Assembly: GCA_001796045.1 (NCBI GenBank)
Contig: MGLN01000048.1
Span: 13,042-25,756, forward strand
DNA from: Caulobacterales bacterium RIFOXYB1_FULL_67_16
GTDB taxonomy: Bacteria; Pseudomonadota; Alphaproteobacteria; Caulobacterales; Caulobacteraceae
Length of the DNA: 12,715 bases
Reading direction: 5' to 3'
Part shown: one piece after another, positions 1 through 7,009 of the stretch
Layout: each line of letters starts with the position of its first letter
How positions within the stretch are numbered: the stretch's first letter is position 1
Notes under the pieces: generated by a model
Told to the model about the DNA's origin: nothing
Database searches by the model: none
The model's input: only the letters and a program-made list of their open reading frames with translations
Position numbers and translations under genes: made by a program

Positions 1-153
1 GCCCTGCCGGAGGCCCTGGTCGAGCCGTTGAGGCTTCATCTGGACGACTGGAGCGACGAACGGATCGCCGCCCACCTGAACATCAGCCGGGAACTGGTCC
101 GCAAACGGCGGCAGCTGGCGAAAAACCGGCTACGGCTGCTGCTGGACCTCTAG
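1..153 (+). CDS. 3' end of a sigma-70-family-like HTH protein (partial)
   Basis: Frame 1 is open from the first base to a TAG at 151-153 and gives the last 50 residues of a protein whose start lies outside the window. The segment DERIAAHLNISRELVRKRR (about residues 19-37 of the fragment) reads as a helix-turn-helix, followed by a basic, Leu-rich tail ending RLRLLLDL. This is the usual layout of sigma-70 region 4 at the C-terminus of ECF-type sigma factors, where it contacts the -35 element. A LuxR-type or other HTH regulator cannot be excluded, because only the DNA-binding end is visible. Its stop codon overlaps that of the convergent dipZ gene in the palindrome CTAG (150-153), so there is no room for a dedicated terminator between the two genes. 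The assignment to the HTH class is fairly safe; the sigma-factor assignment is inference. Confidence 0.6.
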   Translation, partial: ALPEALVEPLRLHLDDWSDERIAAHLNISRELVRKRRQLAKNRLRLLLDL

Positions 154-1880
154 CCGAAGGTGAAGGCGAAGACCTGAACCCCGGGATCGAGGAACTCGAT
201 CTCGAAGGTGCGTTGGTCGACGGAGCCGGTCTGGCGGATCAGTTGGTACAGGCGCTGGTCGTCGATACGCCCGAGGCCCTGCGCGTCGATATCAGCCCCC
301 GCGTCGGCGCCCGGCGCCCGGCCGTCGATGCGGACGCGGAACCGCGGGCTCGAGCCGGACGCCCCCGGCCCCATGACCAGGTGCAGGTCGCGCGCCCGGA
401 AACGGAAGGCGACACGACCGCCGGCCGACGCCAGTTCCGCGTGCTCGCGGGTGACCCGCCAGGAGCCGCTCAGGCTCCAATCGTTGAGGTTCAGGGAGGC
501 GGGCGCATAGGTCTTCAGCGCGTCACGCGCGAAGCCGCCGGGCGAGCGGAAGTTTTCGGCGCGGGCGTAGCCGACATAGGTCTCGGGCGATCCCAGTCGG
601 CTCATGTCGGCGGCGGCCTCGGCGCCCTGGGCCTGGATCTGGACAAGATCGGTCGCGACGGCGGCGGCGCCGGCCTCCTTCAACAGTTGCTGGATAACCC
701 GTTCGGACCCGTCGTAGTCGCCCTCGCCGAAATGGTGGTGGCGGATGCGGCCTTGGGCGTCGATGAAGTAGTGGGCGGGCCAGTACTGGTTCCTGAACGC
801 GCGCCAGACCGCGAAGTCGTTGTCCATGGCGACCGGATAGGTCACGCCGAGACGGTTCACGGCCTCTCGAACATTAGCCTCGGACTTTTCGAAGGCGAAC
901 TCGGGCGTATGGACGCCGATCACGACCAGGCCCTGGTCCCTGTATTTCTCGGCCCAGGCGCGGACATAGGGCAGGGCGCGCAGGCAGTTGATGCAGGAGT
1001 AGGTCCAGAAGTCGACCACCACCACCTTGCCGCGCAACTGATCGGGCGTGAGGGGCGGGGAGTTGATCCAGGTGACGGCGCCGGTCAGGGGCGGCATGGT
1101 CCCCTCGACCGGCAGGTTGGCAAGGTCGGTCGGCGCTGAGTTCGTTGGGACGCCCCGACCGATGCCGCTCAGCAAGGCCTGTTCAAGCCGTCCGGTGCTG
1201 CTGGCCGAGATGCGGGTGAGCAGGCCGGTGTCCAGACCCAGGCCGATGACGACCACCCCCGCCAGAACCAGAACGCCCAGACCGCGCCTGACCCATTCCC
1301 CCACGCCGAGCGCGCCCTTCATGGCCTTGAACACCCGCCCCCCGACCAGCAGGGCCAGGGCCAGGGAGGTGGCGGCGCCCGCCGCATAGGCCAGCAGGAG
1401 AACGGTGGAGCCGACGCCCGCGCCCTGCAGGGCCGCGCCGGTCAGGATCAGCCCCAAGATCGGACCCGCGCAGGGCGCCCAGAGCAGCCCGGTCGCTACG
1501 CCCAGCAACAGGGACGAACGGACATCGCCCTGGGGGCCGGCGCCCCGCTCCGCGCGGTCCGTCAACCATGACCCGGCCGCCACCAAGGGCCGCATCAGCC
1601 GGTCGCCCACCGCAGGGATCAGCAGGCTGAGGCCTAGCGCCGCCATGACCGTCAGGGCGATCCAGCGCCCCGCCTCGTTGGCCCGCACCGCCCAGCCGCC
1701 GCCCAGGGCCGCCAGACTGGCCACCCCGGCGAAGGTCAGAGCCATGCCCGCCAGCAGGGGCAGGCCGTTACGGACGAACGGTCGGTCAGCCCGGGCGAAG
1801 ACGAAGGGCAGGACCGGCAGGATGCACGGACTGACGATGGTCAGGACGCCGGCCAGATAGGAGACGAGAAACAGGATCAT
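150..1880 (-). CDS. dipZ: DipZ-type protein: CcdA membrane domain + thioredoxin domain + DipZ C-terminal domain
   Basis: This 576-aa protein should carry reducing power from the cytoplasm across the inner membrane to a periplasmic thioredoxin domain, for reduction of disulfides (cytochrome c maturation or oxidative damage repair). Residues about 1-220 form a CcdA/DsbD-like membrane domain with about six helices and its two redox cysteines, C19 in SPCILPVLP and C137 in WAPCAGPILG. Residues about 265-405 form a TlpA-like thioredoxin domain with the active site C296-I-N-C299 (WTYSCINC) and a likely cis-Pro at P368 (YWPAHYF). Residues about 430-576 match the C-terminal beta-rich domain typical of DipZ proteins (FRFRARDLHLVMGP, DQRLYQLIRQ, FEIEFLDPGVQ). 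All redox cysteines are present and the protein ends as the family does, so it looks intact. The ATG start fits, since the first membrane helix begins at once. The gene is divergent from parC across a 147-bp spacer and converges on an HTH gene. The exact substrate is unknown. Confidence 0.9.
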   Translation of the reverse strand: MILFLVSYLAGVLTIVSPCILPVLPFVFARADRPFVRNGLPLLAGMALTFAGVASLAALGGGWAVRANEAGRWIALTVMAALGLSLLIPAVGDRLMRPLVAAGSWLTDRAERGAGPQGDVRSSLLLGVATGLLWAPCAGPILGLILTGAALQGAGVGSTVLLLAYAAGAATSLALALLVGGRVFKAMKGALGVGEWVRRGLGVLVLAGVVVIGLGLDTGLLTRISASSTGRLEQALLSGIGRGVPTNSAPTDLANLPVEGTMPPLTGAVTWINSPPLTPDQLRGKVVVVDFWTYSCINCLRALPYVRAWAEKYRDQGLVVIGVHTPEFAFEKSEANVREAVNRLGVTYPVAMDNDFAVWRAFRNQYWPAHYFIDAQGRIRHHHFGEGDYDGSERVIQQLLKEAGAAAVATDLVQIQAQGAEAAADMSRLGSPETYVGYARAENFRSPGGFARDALKTYAPASLNLNDWSLSGSWRVTREHAELASAGGRVAFRFRARDLHLVMGPGASGSSPRFRVRIDGRAPGADAGADIDAQGLGRIDDQRLYQLIRQTGSVDQRTFEIEFLDPGVQVFAFTFG

Positions 1881-1949
1881 GGAGCGGGCTTGGGGGCTGT
1901 CGTTCGCTCTGATACGACGGATAGACGTCTTCGGTTACCACTGCCGGGG

Positions 1950-1979
1950 ATTATCTCCCACAGATAGACGACCTGTCGG
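1950..1979 (-). promoter_or_regulatory. Candidate sigma-70-type promoter for dipZ
   Basis: Read on the minus strand, CCGACA (plus 1974-1979) and GATAAT (plus 1950-1955) are separated by 18 bp. They match the general -35 and -10 consensus at 4/6 and 5/6 positions. They lie in the 147-bp spacer between dipZ and parC and would give a leader of about 60 nt before the dipZ ATG at 1880. Caulobacterales housekeeping promoters deviate from the E. coli consensus, so this is only a plausible candidate. I could not pick out an equally good promoter for parC on the plus strand. Confidence 0.3.
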
Positions 1980-2027
1980 TGTCGAACGGGCTAGACTTCG
2001 CGCTTCCGATCCCCGATTCGCTGGCCC

Positions 2028-4241
2028 ATGACGATCCACGCCCCGCCGCCGGAAGGCGGCCGTATCATCGACGAGCCGATGGAGACGGCCCTTAGCCGTC
2101 GCTATCTGGCCTACGCCCTGTCGACCATCACCAACCGCGCCCTTCCCGACGTTCGGGACGGGTTCAAACCCGTGCATCGGCGCATCCTGTACGCCATGCA
2201 CCAGATGCGGCTGAACCCGCAGGCGGCGGCGCGCAAATGCGCCAAGGTCGTCGGCGAGGTCATGGGTGGATACCACCCGCACGGCGACGCCTCGATCTAT
2301 GAAGCCCTGGTCCGCCTGGCCCAGGATTTCGCCCAGCGCTATCCGCTGGTCGACGGCCAGGGGAACTTCGGCAATATCGACGGCGATAGCGCCGCGGCCA
2401 TGCGCTATACCGAGTGCAAGCTGACCCCGGCCGCCGTCCTATTGCTGGACGGCATTGACCAGGACGCGGTCGATTTCCGGCCCACCTATGACGACCAGGA
2501 CGAGGAGCCGGTCGTCCTGCCGGCCGGCTTCCCCAATCTGCTGGCCAACGGTTCGTCCGGCATCGCCGTGGGCATGGCCACCTCCATCCCGCCGCACAAT
2601 GTCGGCGAGCTGATCGACGCCTGTCAGCTGTTGCTGGACCGACCCGAGGCCACGACGGACGAACTGGTGCAACTGGTCCCCGGACCGGACTTCCCGACCG
2701 GCGGGGTCGCGGTGGAGGGCCATGCTTCGATCCTGGACGCCTATGAGACGGGCCGGGGCGGGGTACGGCTGCGGGCGCGCTGGGAGACCGAGGATCTGGG
2801 ACGCGGCGTATGGCGGATCATCGTCACCGAAATGCCGTACCAGGTGCAGAAGTCACGCCTGATCGAGGCGCTGGCGGACCTGATCGAGCACAAGAAGGCG
2901 CCGCTGCTGGGCGATGTGCGCGACGAGTCGGCCGAGGACATCCGCCTGATCCTGGAGCCCAAGAACCGCACCATCGAGCCTGAGATGCTGATGGAGAGCC
3001 TGTTCAAGCTGTCGGACCTGGAAGTCCGTTTCCCTATCAACATGAACGTGCTGGACGCCGACGGCACCCCGCGCGTCATGGGGCTGAAGGCCTGTCTCAA
3101 GGCCTTCCTGGATCACCGGCGCGAGGTGCTGAACCGCCGATCGCAGTGGCGGATCGCCCGGGTCGAGAAGCGACTGCACCTGCTGGAAGGCCTGCGCATC
3201 GTCTTCCTGAACCTGGACGAGGTGATCCGGATTGTTCGCGAGGAGGAACAGCCCAAGGCCGTCCTGATCGCGCGCTTCGGCCTGACCGAGGTCCAGGCCG
3301 ACTTCATCCTCGACACCCGGCTGCGCCAGCTGGCGCGTCTGGAAGAGATGACGATCGAGAAGGAGTTCAAGGAGCTTTCGGAAGAGCTGGCGAACCTGCA
3401 GGCCCTGACGTCTTCAGAAGCGAAGCAGTGGAAGGCCGTCTCCAAGGAGCTGGAGGCGGTGCGCAAGGCGCTGATCTCGCCGCGGCGCACGACGATGGGC
3501 GAGGCGGTCGACGCCTCGGCCTTCGTGGCGCCCGAGGCCTTCATTCCGCGCGAGGCGATCACCGTCATCCTGTCGGAGCGCGGCTGGATCCGCGCCGCCA
3601 AGGGCAAGGTCGAGGATCCTTCGGAGCTGAAGTTCAAGGAAGGCGACAAGCTGGCCTATCTGGTCCCGGCCTATACGACCGACAAACTGCTGGTCGGGGC
3701 GTCGGACGGGCGGATCTTCACCATCGGGGCCGACAAGCTGGCGTCCGGTCGTGGACATGGCGAGCCGCTGCGGCTGATGATCGACCTGGACGAGAAGGCC
3801 GAGATCATCAACGTCCTGGCGCACCAGCCGGGCGGGAAGCTGCTGATCGCGTCGAAAACCGGCTATGGCTTCATCGCGCCGGAAGACGACACCCTGGCCC
3901 AGAAGCGGGGCGGCAAACAGGTGCTGAACGGCGAGATGCTGGCCATGCTGCGCGTGCCGACCAGTCCTGTGGGGGATCACGTCGCGACGATCGGCGAGAA
4001 CATCAAGACCCTGATCTTCCCCTTGGCGGAACTGCCCGAAATGGGGCGCGGCAAGGGGGTGAAGCTGCAGAGCTTCAAACAGGGCGGCCTGGCCGATGTG
4101 ACGGTCTTCAACGCCGAACAGGGGCCGGAATGGGCCGACGGCGGCGGACGGCGTCGCAACTGGCCCGACTGGAAGGACTGGCTGGGCAAGCGCGCCGGGG
4201 CCGGTCGCCAGGGGCCGAGAGGCTTGCGGAAGTTCAGGTAG
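2028..4241 (+). CDS. parC: DNA topoisomerase IV subunit A (ParC)
   Basis: This 737-aa protein is the breakage-reunion subunit of topoisomerase IV, which with ParE unlinks daughter chromosomes. The N-terminus (DEPMETALSRRYLAYALSTI, DVRDGFKPVHRRILYAM) is typical of the family. The catalytic tyrosine is Y127 with partner R126 in AAMRYTECKL. The winged-helix/QRDR segment HPHGD-A-S-I-Y-E spans 83-92; the position of E. coli ParC S80 is alanine (A88), while the E84 position is kept (E92). A tower and coiled-coil region follows (about 250-490). Residues about 500-700 form a degenerate beta-pinwheel C-terminal domain, and a basic tail ends in RGLRKFR. The length fits ParC rather than GyrA, which is usually longer, and there is no GyrA-box of the strict form. 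The ATG at 2028 is the first start after an in-frame TAG at 1992-1994; no clear Shine-Dalgarno precedes it. parE is not in the window. The gene converges with bpt, leaving a 24-bp gap. Confidence 0.95.
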   Translation: MTIHAPPPEGGRIIDEPMETALSRRYLAYALSTITNRALPDVRDGFKPVHRRILYAMHQMRLNPQAAARKCAKVVGEVMGGYHPHGDASIYEALVRLAQDFAQRYPLVDGQGNFGNIDGDSAAAMRYTECKLTPAAVLLLDGIDQDAVDFRPTYDDQDEEPVVLPAGFPNLLANGSSGIAVGMATSIPPHNVGELIDACQLLLDRPEATTDELVQLVPGPDFPTGGVAVEGHASILDAYETGRGGVRLRARWETEDLGRGVWRIIVTEMPYQVQKSRLIEALADLIEHKKAPLLGDVRDESAEDIRLILEPKNRTIEPEMLMESLFKLSDLEVRFPINMNVLDADGTPRVMGLKACLKAFLDHRREVLNRRSQWRIARVEKRLHLLEGLRIVFLNLDEVIRIVREEEQPKAVLIARFGLTEVQADFILDTRLRQLARLEEMTIEKEFKELSEELANLQALTSSEAKQWKAVSKELEAVRKALISPRRTTMGEAVDASAFVAPEAFIPREAITVILSERGWIRAAKGKVEDPSELKFKEGDKLAYLVPAYTTDKLLVGASDGRIFTIGADKLASGRGHGEPLRLMIDLDEKAEIINVLAHQPGGKLLIASKTGYGFIAPEDDTLAQKRGGKQVLNGEMLAMLRVPTSPVGDHVATIGENIKTLIFPLAELPEMGRGKGVKLQSFKQGGLADVTVFNAEQGPEWADGGGRRRNWPDWKDWLGKRAGAGRQGPRGLRKFR

Positions 4242-4265
4242 GACAGCGCGGCTTCGGGGTGCGGG

Positions 4266-5003
4266 TCAGGCTTCCAAACGGCTCCAGCCGAGCTTGCCCA
4301 GCACCTCGAGGGGACGGAAGTCGGCCTTGTAGTCCATCTTCTCCGAGCCTCGAACCCAGTAGCCCAGATAGACGAAGGGCAGGCCCACCTGGGCCGCCTG
4401 ACGCACATGGTCGAGTATGGCGAACCGACCCAGGCTGCGGCGCTCCAGGCGCGGGTCGTAGAAGCTGTAGACCATGGACAGGCCGTCCCTGAGCAGATCG
4501 GTCAGGGTCACGGCGACCAGATCGCCGGGGCCGCCGTCTTCCGAGGGCAGCCGGTACTCGATCAGGTGGGTGCGGACGGCGGTGTCCTCGACCATGGCGA
4601 CATAGTCGAGCCAGCCCATGTCGCTCATGCCGCCTTCAGGGTGCCGGGTGGTCAGATAGCGCCGCAGCAGCTGATATTGCTCCGTCGTGGCCTCGGCCTC
4701 GACGAGATCGCGCGAAAGGTCGACGTTGCGAGCCAGAACCTTGCGCTGCGAGCGGCTGAAGGCGAAGTCGGGCACGGGCAGGCGCACCGAAACGCAGGCG
4801 TCACAGGCCTCGCAGGCGGGGCGATAGGCGATGTTCTGGCTACGGCGGAACCCGGCGAGGGTCAACTCGTCATTGACGTGGGCGCCGTCCGAGAAGGGCA
4901 GGTTGGCGAAGACCTTCCGTTCCGTCTTGCCCGGCAGATAGGGACACGGGGCGACCGAGGTCATGAAGAACCGGAGCTGTCGTGTCGGAATATGCTGGGT
5001 CAC
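4266..5003 (-). CDS. bpt: Aspartate/glutamate leucyltransferase (Bpt)
   Basis: Bpt moves leucine from Leu-tRNA to proteins with N-terminal Asp or Glu, making N-degrons that ClpS delivers to ClpAP; it acts in the cytoplasm. The 245-aa protein shows the ATE1/Bpt signatures: TRQLRFFMT at the N-terminus, the cysteine set C20 (APCPYLPG) and C64-x2-C67-x2-C70 (RPACEACDAC), GFRRSQNIAYRPAC, and the C-terminal block VYLGYWVRGSEKMDYKADFRP. Length is normal for the family. The start is GTG at 5001-5003; I prefer it to the internal ATG at M14 because the conserved TRQLRFF block lies before that ATG. The Shine-Dalgarno is weak. The gene lies 114 bp downstream of motB on the same strand. No gene is visible in that gap, so the two may be cotranscribed or bpt may have its own promoter there. 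The cysteine cluster could bind a metal or Fe-S centre, as reported for eukaryotic ATE1; that is inference here. Confidence 0.93.
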   Translation of the reverse strand: MTQHIPTRQLRFFMTSVAPCPYLPGKTERKVFANLPFSDGAHVNDELTLAGFRRSQNIAYRPACEACDACVSVRLPVPDFAFSRSQRKVLARNVDLSRDLVEAEATTEQYQLLRRYLTTRHPEGGMSDMGWLDYVAMVEDTAVRTHLIEYRLPSEDGGPGDLVAVTLTDLLRDGLSMVYSFYDPRLERRSLGRFAILDHVRQAAQVGLPFVYLGYWVRGSEKMDYKADFRPLEVLGKLGWSRLEA

Positions 5004-5117
5004 GGCTCTATGTCCGCACCTGAACGGGCCAAAAATGCGACAGAGAAGGGCTCATGCCGCGATTTGGCGCGATTGATCGCCCGGCCGCAAGCGCCTGGGC
5101 GCCACAGCCGGAAACGA

Positions 5118-6017
5118 TCACAGCGAGGTGTCCATCGGCAGGACCGGCGCCTCGCGCAGCAGGACGATGGCGATGCGGCGGTTGCCGGCCAGGGTGGGAT
5201 CGTCCGGATAGAGCGGGTCCGACCCCGCCTTGCCGGACACCGAATAGACCCGGTCGGGATCGACCCCGGCGCTTTGCAGCACCAGGCGCGAGCCGTTGGC
5301 GCGTTCCGATGACAGGGTCCAGTCGGCCGGGCCGCTGGCGCGATTGGAGCCGGGGGTGGCGCTGGTGTGGCCGGTGATGGAGATGCGGTTCGGCAGCTGG
5401 TTGATCACCTTGGCCACGGCGCGCAGCAGGACCTGGGCGCGGGCGTTGGGGCGGGCCGAGTTGTTGTCAAACATCGAGCGGCCTTCCTGATCGACCAGCT
5501 GGATGCGCAGACCCTCGGGGGTCTGGTCGACGATCAGCTGTTTCGACAACTCGGCCAGCTCCGGCATGGATTGCATGGCCTGGCGGAGCGACTCGGCGGC
5601 GCTGGCGAACTCCGCCGCTTCGCGTCGCTTGATCTCGGCCTGGAGCGCGGCTTCGCTGGCGCTGGACAGGTCGGAGCTGGGGCCGGGATTGCGGGCGTCG
5701 GCCGGTGCTTCCGGCGCCAGCTGTTCGATCACGGACTGGGAGCCGGAGCTCTTGGGACCGTCGTCGCCCAGGGCGGTGCCGCCCAGAATGCCGCCCGAGC
5801 CGGAGGTGGTCTCGGCCACGCTGGCGGGGGCGAAATATTCGGCGATCCCTTTCTTCTGCTCAGGGTCCGTCGCGTTGACCAGCCACATGAGCAGGAAGAA
5901 GGCCATCATGGCGGTCACGAAGTCCGCATAGGCCACTTTCCAGGCACCGCCATGGTGCCCGCCGCCGGACACCTTCTTGACCTTCTTGATGAGGATCGGA
6001 CGATCGCTCACAGACAT
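5118..6017 (-). CDS. motB: Flagellar motor stator protein MotB
   Basis: MotB pairs with MotA to form the proton-driven stator and anchors it to peptidoglycan. I place the start at the ATG 6015-6017 (MSVSDRPILIKK), giving 299 aa. The open frame runs further upstream to 6176, but that extension lacks family resemblance and would overlap the divergent reductase gene. The single membrane helix (about 29-49) carries the proton-binding aspartate D32 in AWKVAYADFVTAMMAF. A Ser/Gly/Ala-rich linker and a plug-like segment (about 50-165) follow. The OmpA-like peptidoglycan-binding domain spans about 168-289 (ISITGHTSATPG, WTLSSERANGSRL, DDPTLAGNRRIAIVLL). In that domain the usual Asp of GHTD is Ser (S219), while the Arg of the LSxxRA motif is kept (R239). 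motA is not next to it, as is usual for Caulobacter-type genomes. A candidate CtrA box lies 45-59 bp upstream of the start codon. Confidence 0.95.
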   Translation of the reverse strand: MSVSDRPILIKKVKKVSGGGHHGGAWKVAYADFVTAMMAFFLLMWLVNATDPEQKKGIAEYFAPASVAETTSGSGGILGGTALGDDGPKSSGSQSVIEQLAPEAPADARNPGPSSDLSSASEAALQAEIKRREAAEFASAAESLRQAMQSMPELAELSKQLIVDQTPEGLRIQLVDQEGRSMFDNNSARPNARAQVLLRAVAKVINQLPNRISITGHTSATPGSNRASGPADWTLSSERANGSRLVLQSAGVDPDRVYSVSGKAGSDPLYPDDPTLAGNRRIAIVLLREAPVLPMDTSL

Positions 6018-6061
6018 GGACGCACCCCGGCGAAATACCGGGCCAATGTGAGGGGGCAAGG

Positions 6062-6076
6062 TTAACCGCGCGTTGA
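6062..6076. promoter_or_regulatory. Candidate CtrA binding box in the motB / reductase divergent spacer
   Basis: The spacer 6018-6144 contains TTAA-N7-TTGA (TTAA at 6062-6065, TTGA at 6073-6076), one base away from the CtrA consensus TTAA-N7-TTAA. The first half site sits in the palindrome GGTTAACC (6060-6067). CtrA is the cell-cycle response regulator that controls many flagellar and chemotaxis genes in Caulobacterales. The site lies 45-59 bp upstream of the motB ATG, close to where promoter elements would be expected, and 69-83 bp upstream of the divergent reductase gene. AT-only tetramers are rare in DNA this GC-rich. Binding is inference. Confidence 0.45.
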
Positions 6077-6144
6077 TCCGGCCTGCGGCGTCTTGAACCT
6101 CGCCCCGGTGGGGCCTAGTCCGGGAGCGAACCAAGGAGCCAGTC

Positions 6145-7005
6145 ATGAAGATCGCTTTCGCCGGCCTGGGCGTCATGGGCGCCCCGATGGCGCGTCATCT
6201 GCTGCAGGCGGGGCATGAGGTCGTCGGCTTCAATCGCACCGCCGCCAAGGCGCAGGCCTGGGCCGAGGCGACAGGCGGCGGCTACGCCGGAAGCGTGGCG
6301 GAGGCGGCGCAGGGCGCCGAGCTGTTCATCCTGTGCGTCGGCAATGACGACGATGTGCGCGCCGTCGTTACCGAGGCCCTGCCGCGCCTTGCCGACGGGG
6401 CGGTGATTGTCGATCACACCACAACCTCGGCCAAGCTGGCGCGCGAGATGGCGGCTCTGGCGGCGGAGCAGGGGCGGGCTTTTGTCGATGCGCCGGTGTC
6501 GGGCGGTCAGGCCGGCGCCGAGAACGGCCAGCTCAGCGTCATGGCCGGCGGGGACGCCGCGGCCCTGGCCAGGGCGGAGCCGGCGCTGAAGGCCTATTCC
6601 AAGGCGATCAAACACATGGGGCCGGCGGGGTCCGGGCAACTGACCAAGATGGTCAACCAGATCGCCATCGCCGGGGTCGTTCAGGGGCTGGCTGAGGCGG
6701 TGCATTTCGCCCAGGTCGCGGGCCTGGATACGGACGCCGCCTTCGAGGCCGTGTCCAAGGGGGCGGCCCAGAGCTGGCAGATGGACAATCGCTGGAAGAC
6801 TGCGGCCAAGGGCGAGTTTGAATTCGGCTTCGCCGTCGACTGGATGCGCAAGGATCTGGGGCTGGTGCTGGACGAGGCGCGGTCGAACGGGGCGCGGCTG
6901 GCCCTGACGGCCCTGGTCGATCAGTTCTACGCCGAGGTGCAGGCCATGGGCGGGAACCGGTGGGACACCTCCAGCCTGGCCGCGCGGCTTCAGCCGAAGG
7001 ACTGA
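6145..7005 (+). CDS. NAD(P)-dependent oxidoreductase, 3-hydroxyisobutyrate dehydrogenase family
   Basis: A 286-aa beta-hydroxyacid dehydrogenase, expected to interconvert a small 3-hydroxyacid and its semialdehyde or keto form in the cytoplasm. The N-terminal Rossmann motif is GLGVMG (7-12) in MKIAFAGLGVMGAPMARHL. N30-R31 after beta-2 (GFNRT) hints at NADP rather than NAD preference. The substrate-binding segment FVDAPVSGGQAGAENGQL (113-130) and the catalytic lysine K168 in GSGQLTKMVNQ are both present. Length is normal for the family. A good Shine-Dalgarno, AAGGAG at 6133-6138, sits 6 nt before the ATG. The gene is divergent from motB and converges on the GNAT gene with only 4 bp between the two stop codons. 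Family members act on 3-hydroxyisobutyrate (valine breakdown), tartronate semialdehyde, glyoxylate/succinic semialdehyde and others. Nothing nearby fixes the substrate, so I give no symbol. Confidence 0.9.
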   Translation: MKIAFAGLGVMGAPMARHLLQAGHEVVGFNRTAAKAQAWAEATGGGYAGSVAEAAQGAELFILCVGNDDDVRAVVTEALPRLADGAVIVDHTTTSAKLAREMAALAAEQGRAFVDAPVSGGQAGAENGQLSVMAGGDAAALARAEPALKAYSKAIKHMGPAGSGQLTKMVNQIAIAGVVQGLAEAVHFAQVAGLDTDAAFEAVSKGAAQSWQMDNRWKTAAKGEFEFGFAVDWMRKDLGLVLDEARSNGARLALTALVDQFYAEVQAMGGNRWDTSSLAARLQPKD

Positions 7006-7009
7006 CCGG

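Noticed and set aside
213..1139. 308-aa plus-strand open frame antisense to dipZ
   Set aside because: It mirrors dipZ, which has all its redox cysteines and full domains. No ribosome binding site or domain supports the antisense frame.
1920..1970. Two copies of GATAGACG in the dipZ/parC spacer (1920-1927 and 1963-1970)
   Set aside because: One repeated 8-mer within about 150 bp is readily expected by chance, and there is no symmetry or helical spacing to support a binding-site pair.
3146..4492. 448-aa plus-strand open frame in another frame of parC
   Set aside because: It overlaps parC almost throughout and then runs antisense into bpt. Its composition (Arg/Gly/Ala/Asp-rich) is that of a frame shadow, and parC itself is complete.
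6031..6049. Sigma-54-like sequence on the minus strand upstream of motB (TTGGCCCG...TTCGC)
   Set aside because: The GG and GC dinucleotides are 11 rather than 10 bases apart, the -12 element is off consensus, and transcription would begin almost at the ATG.
6102..6114. GCCCC-GGT-GGGGC hairpin upstream of the reductase gene
   Set aside because: The stem is only 5 bp with a 3-base loop in GC-rich DNA and lacks any riboswitch-like or terminator-like context.
6018..6176. N-terminal extension of MotB to an upstream start
   Set aside because: The added 53 residues have no family resemblance, overlap the divergent reductase gene, and push the stator aspartate far from its usual position near residue 32.
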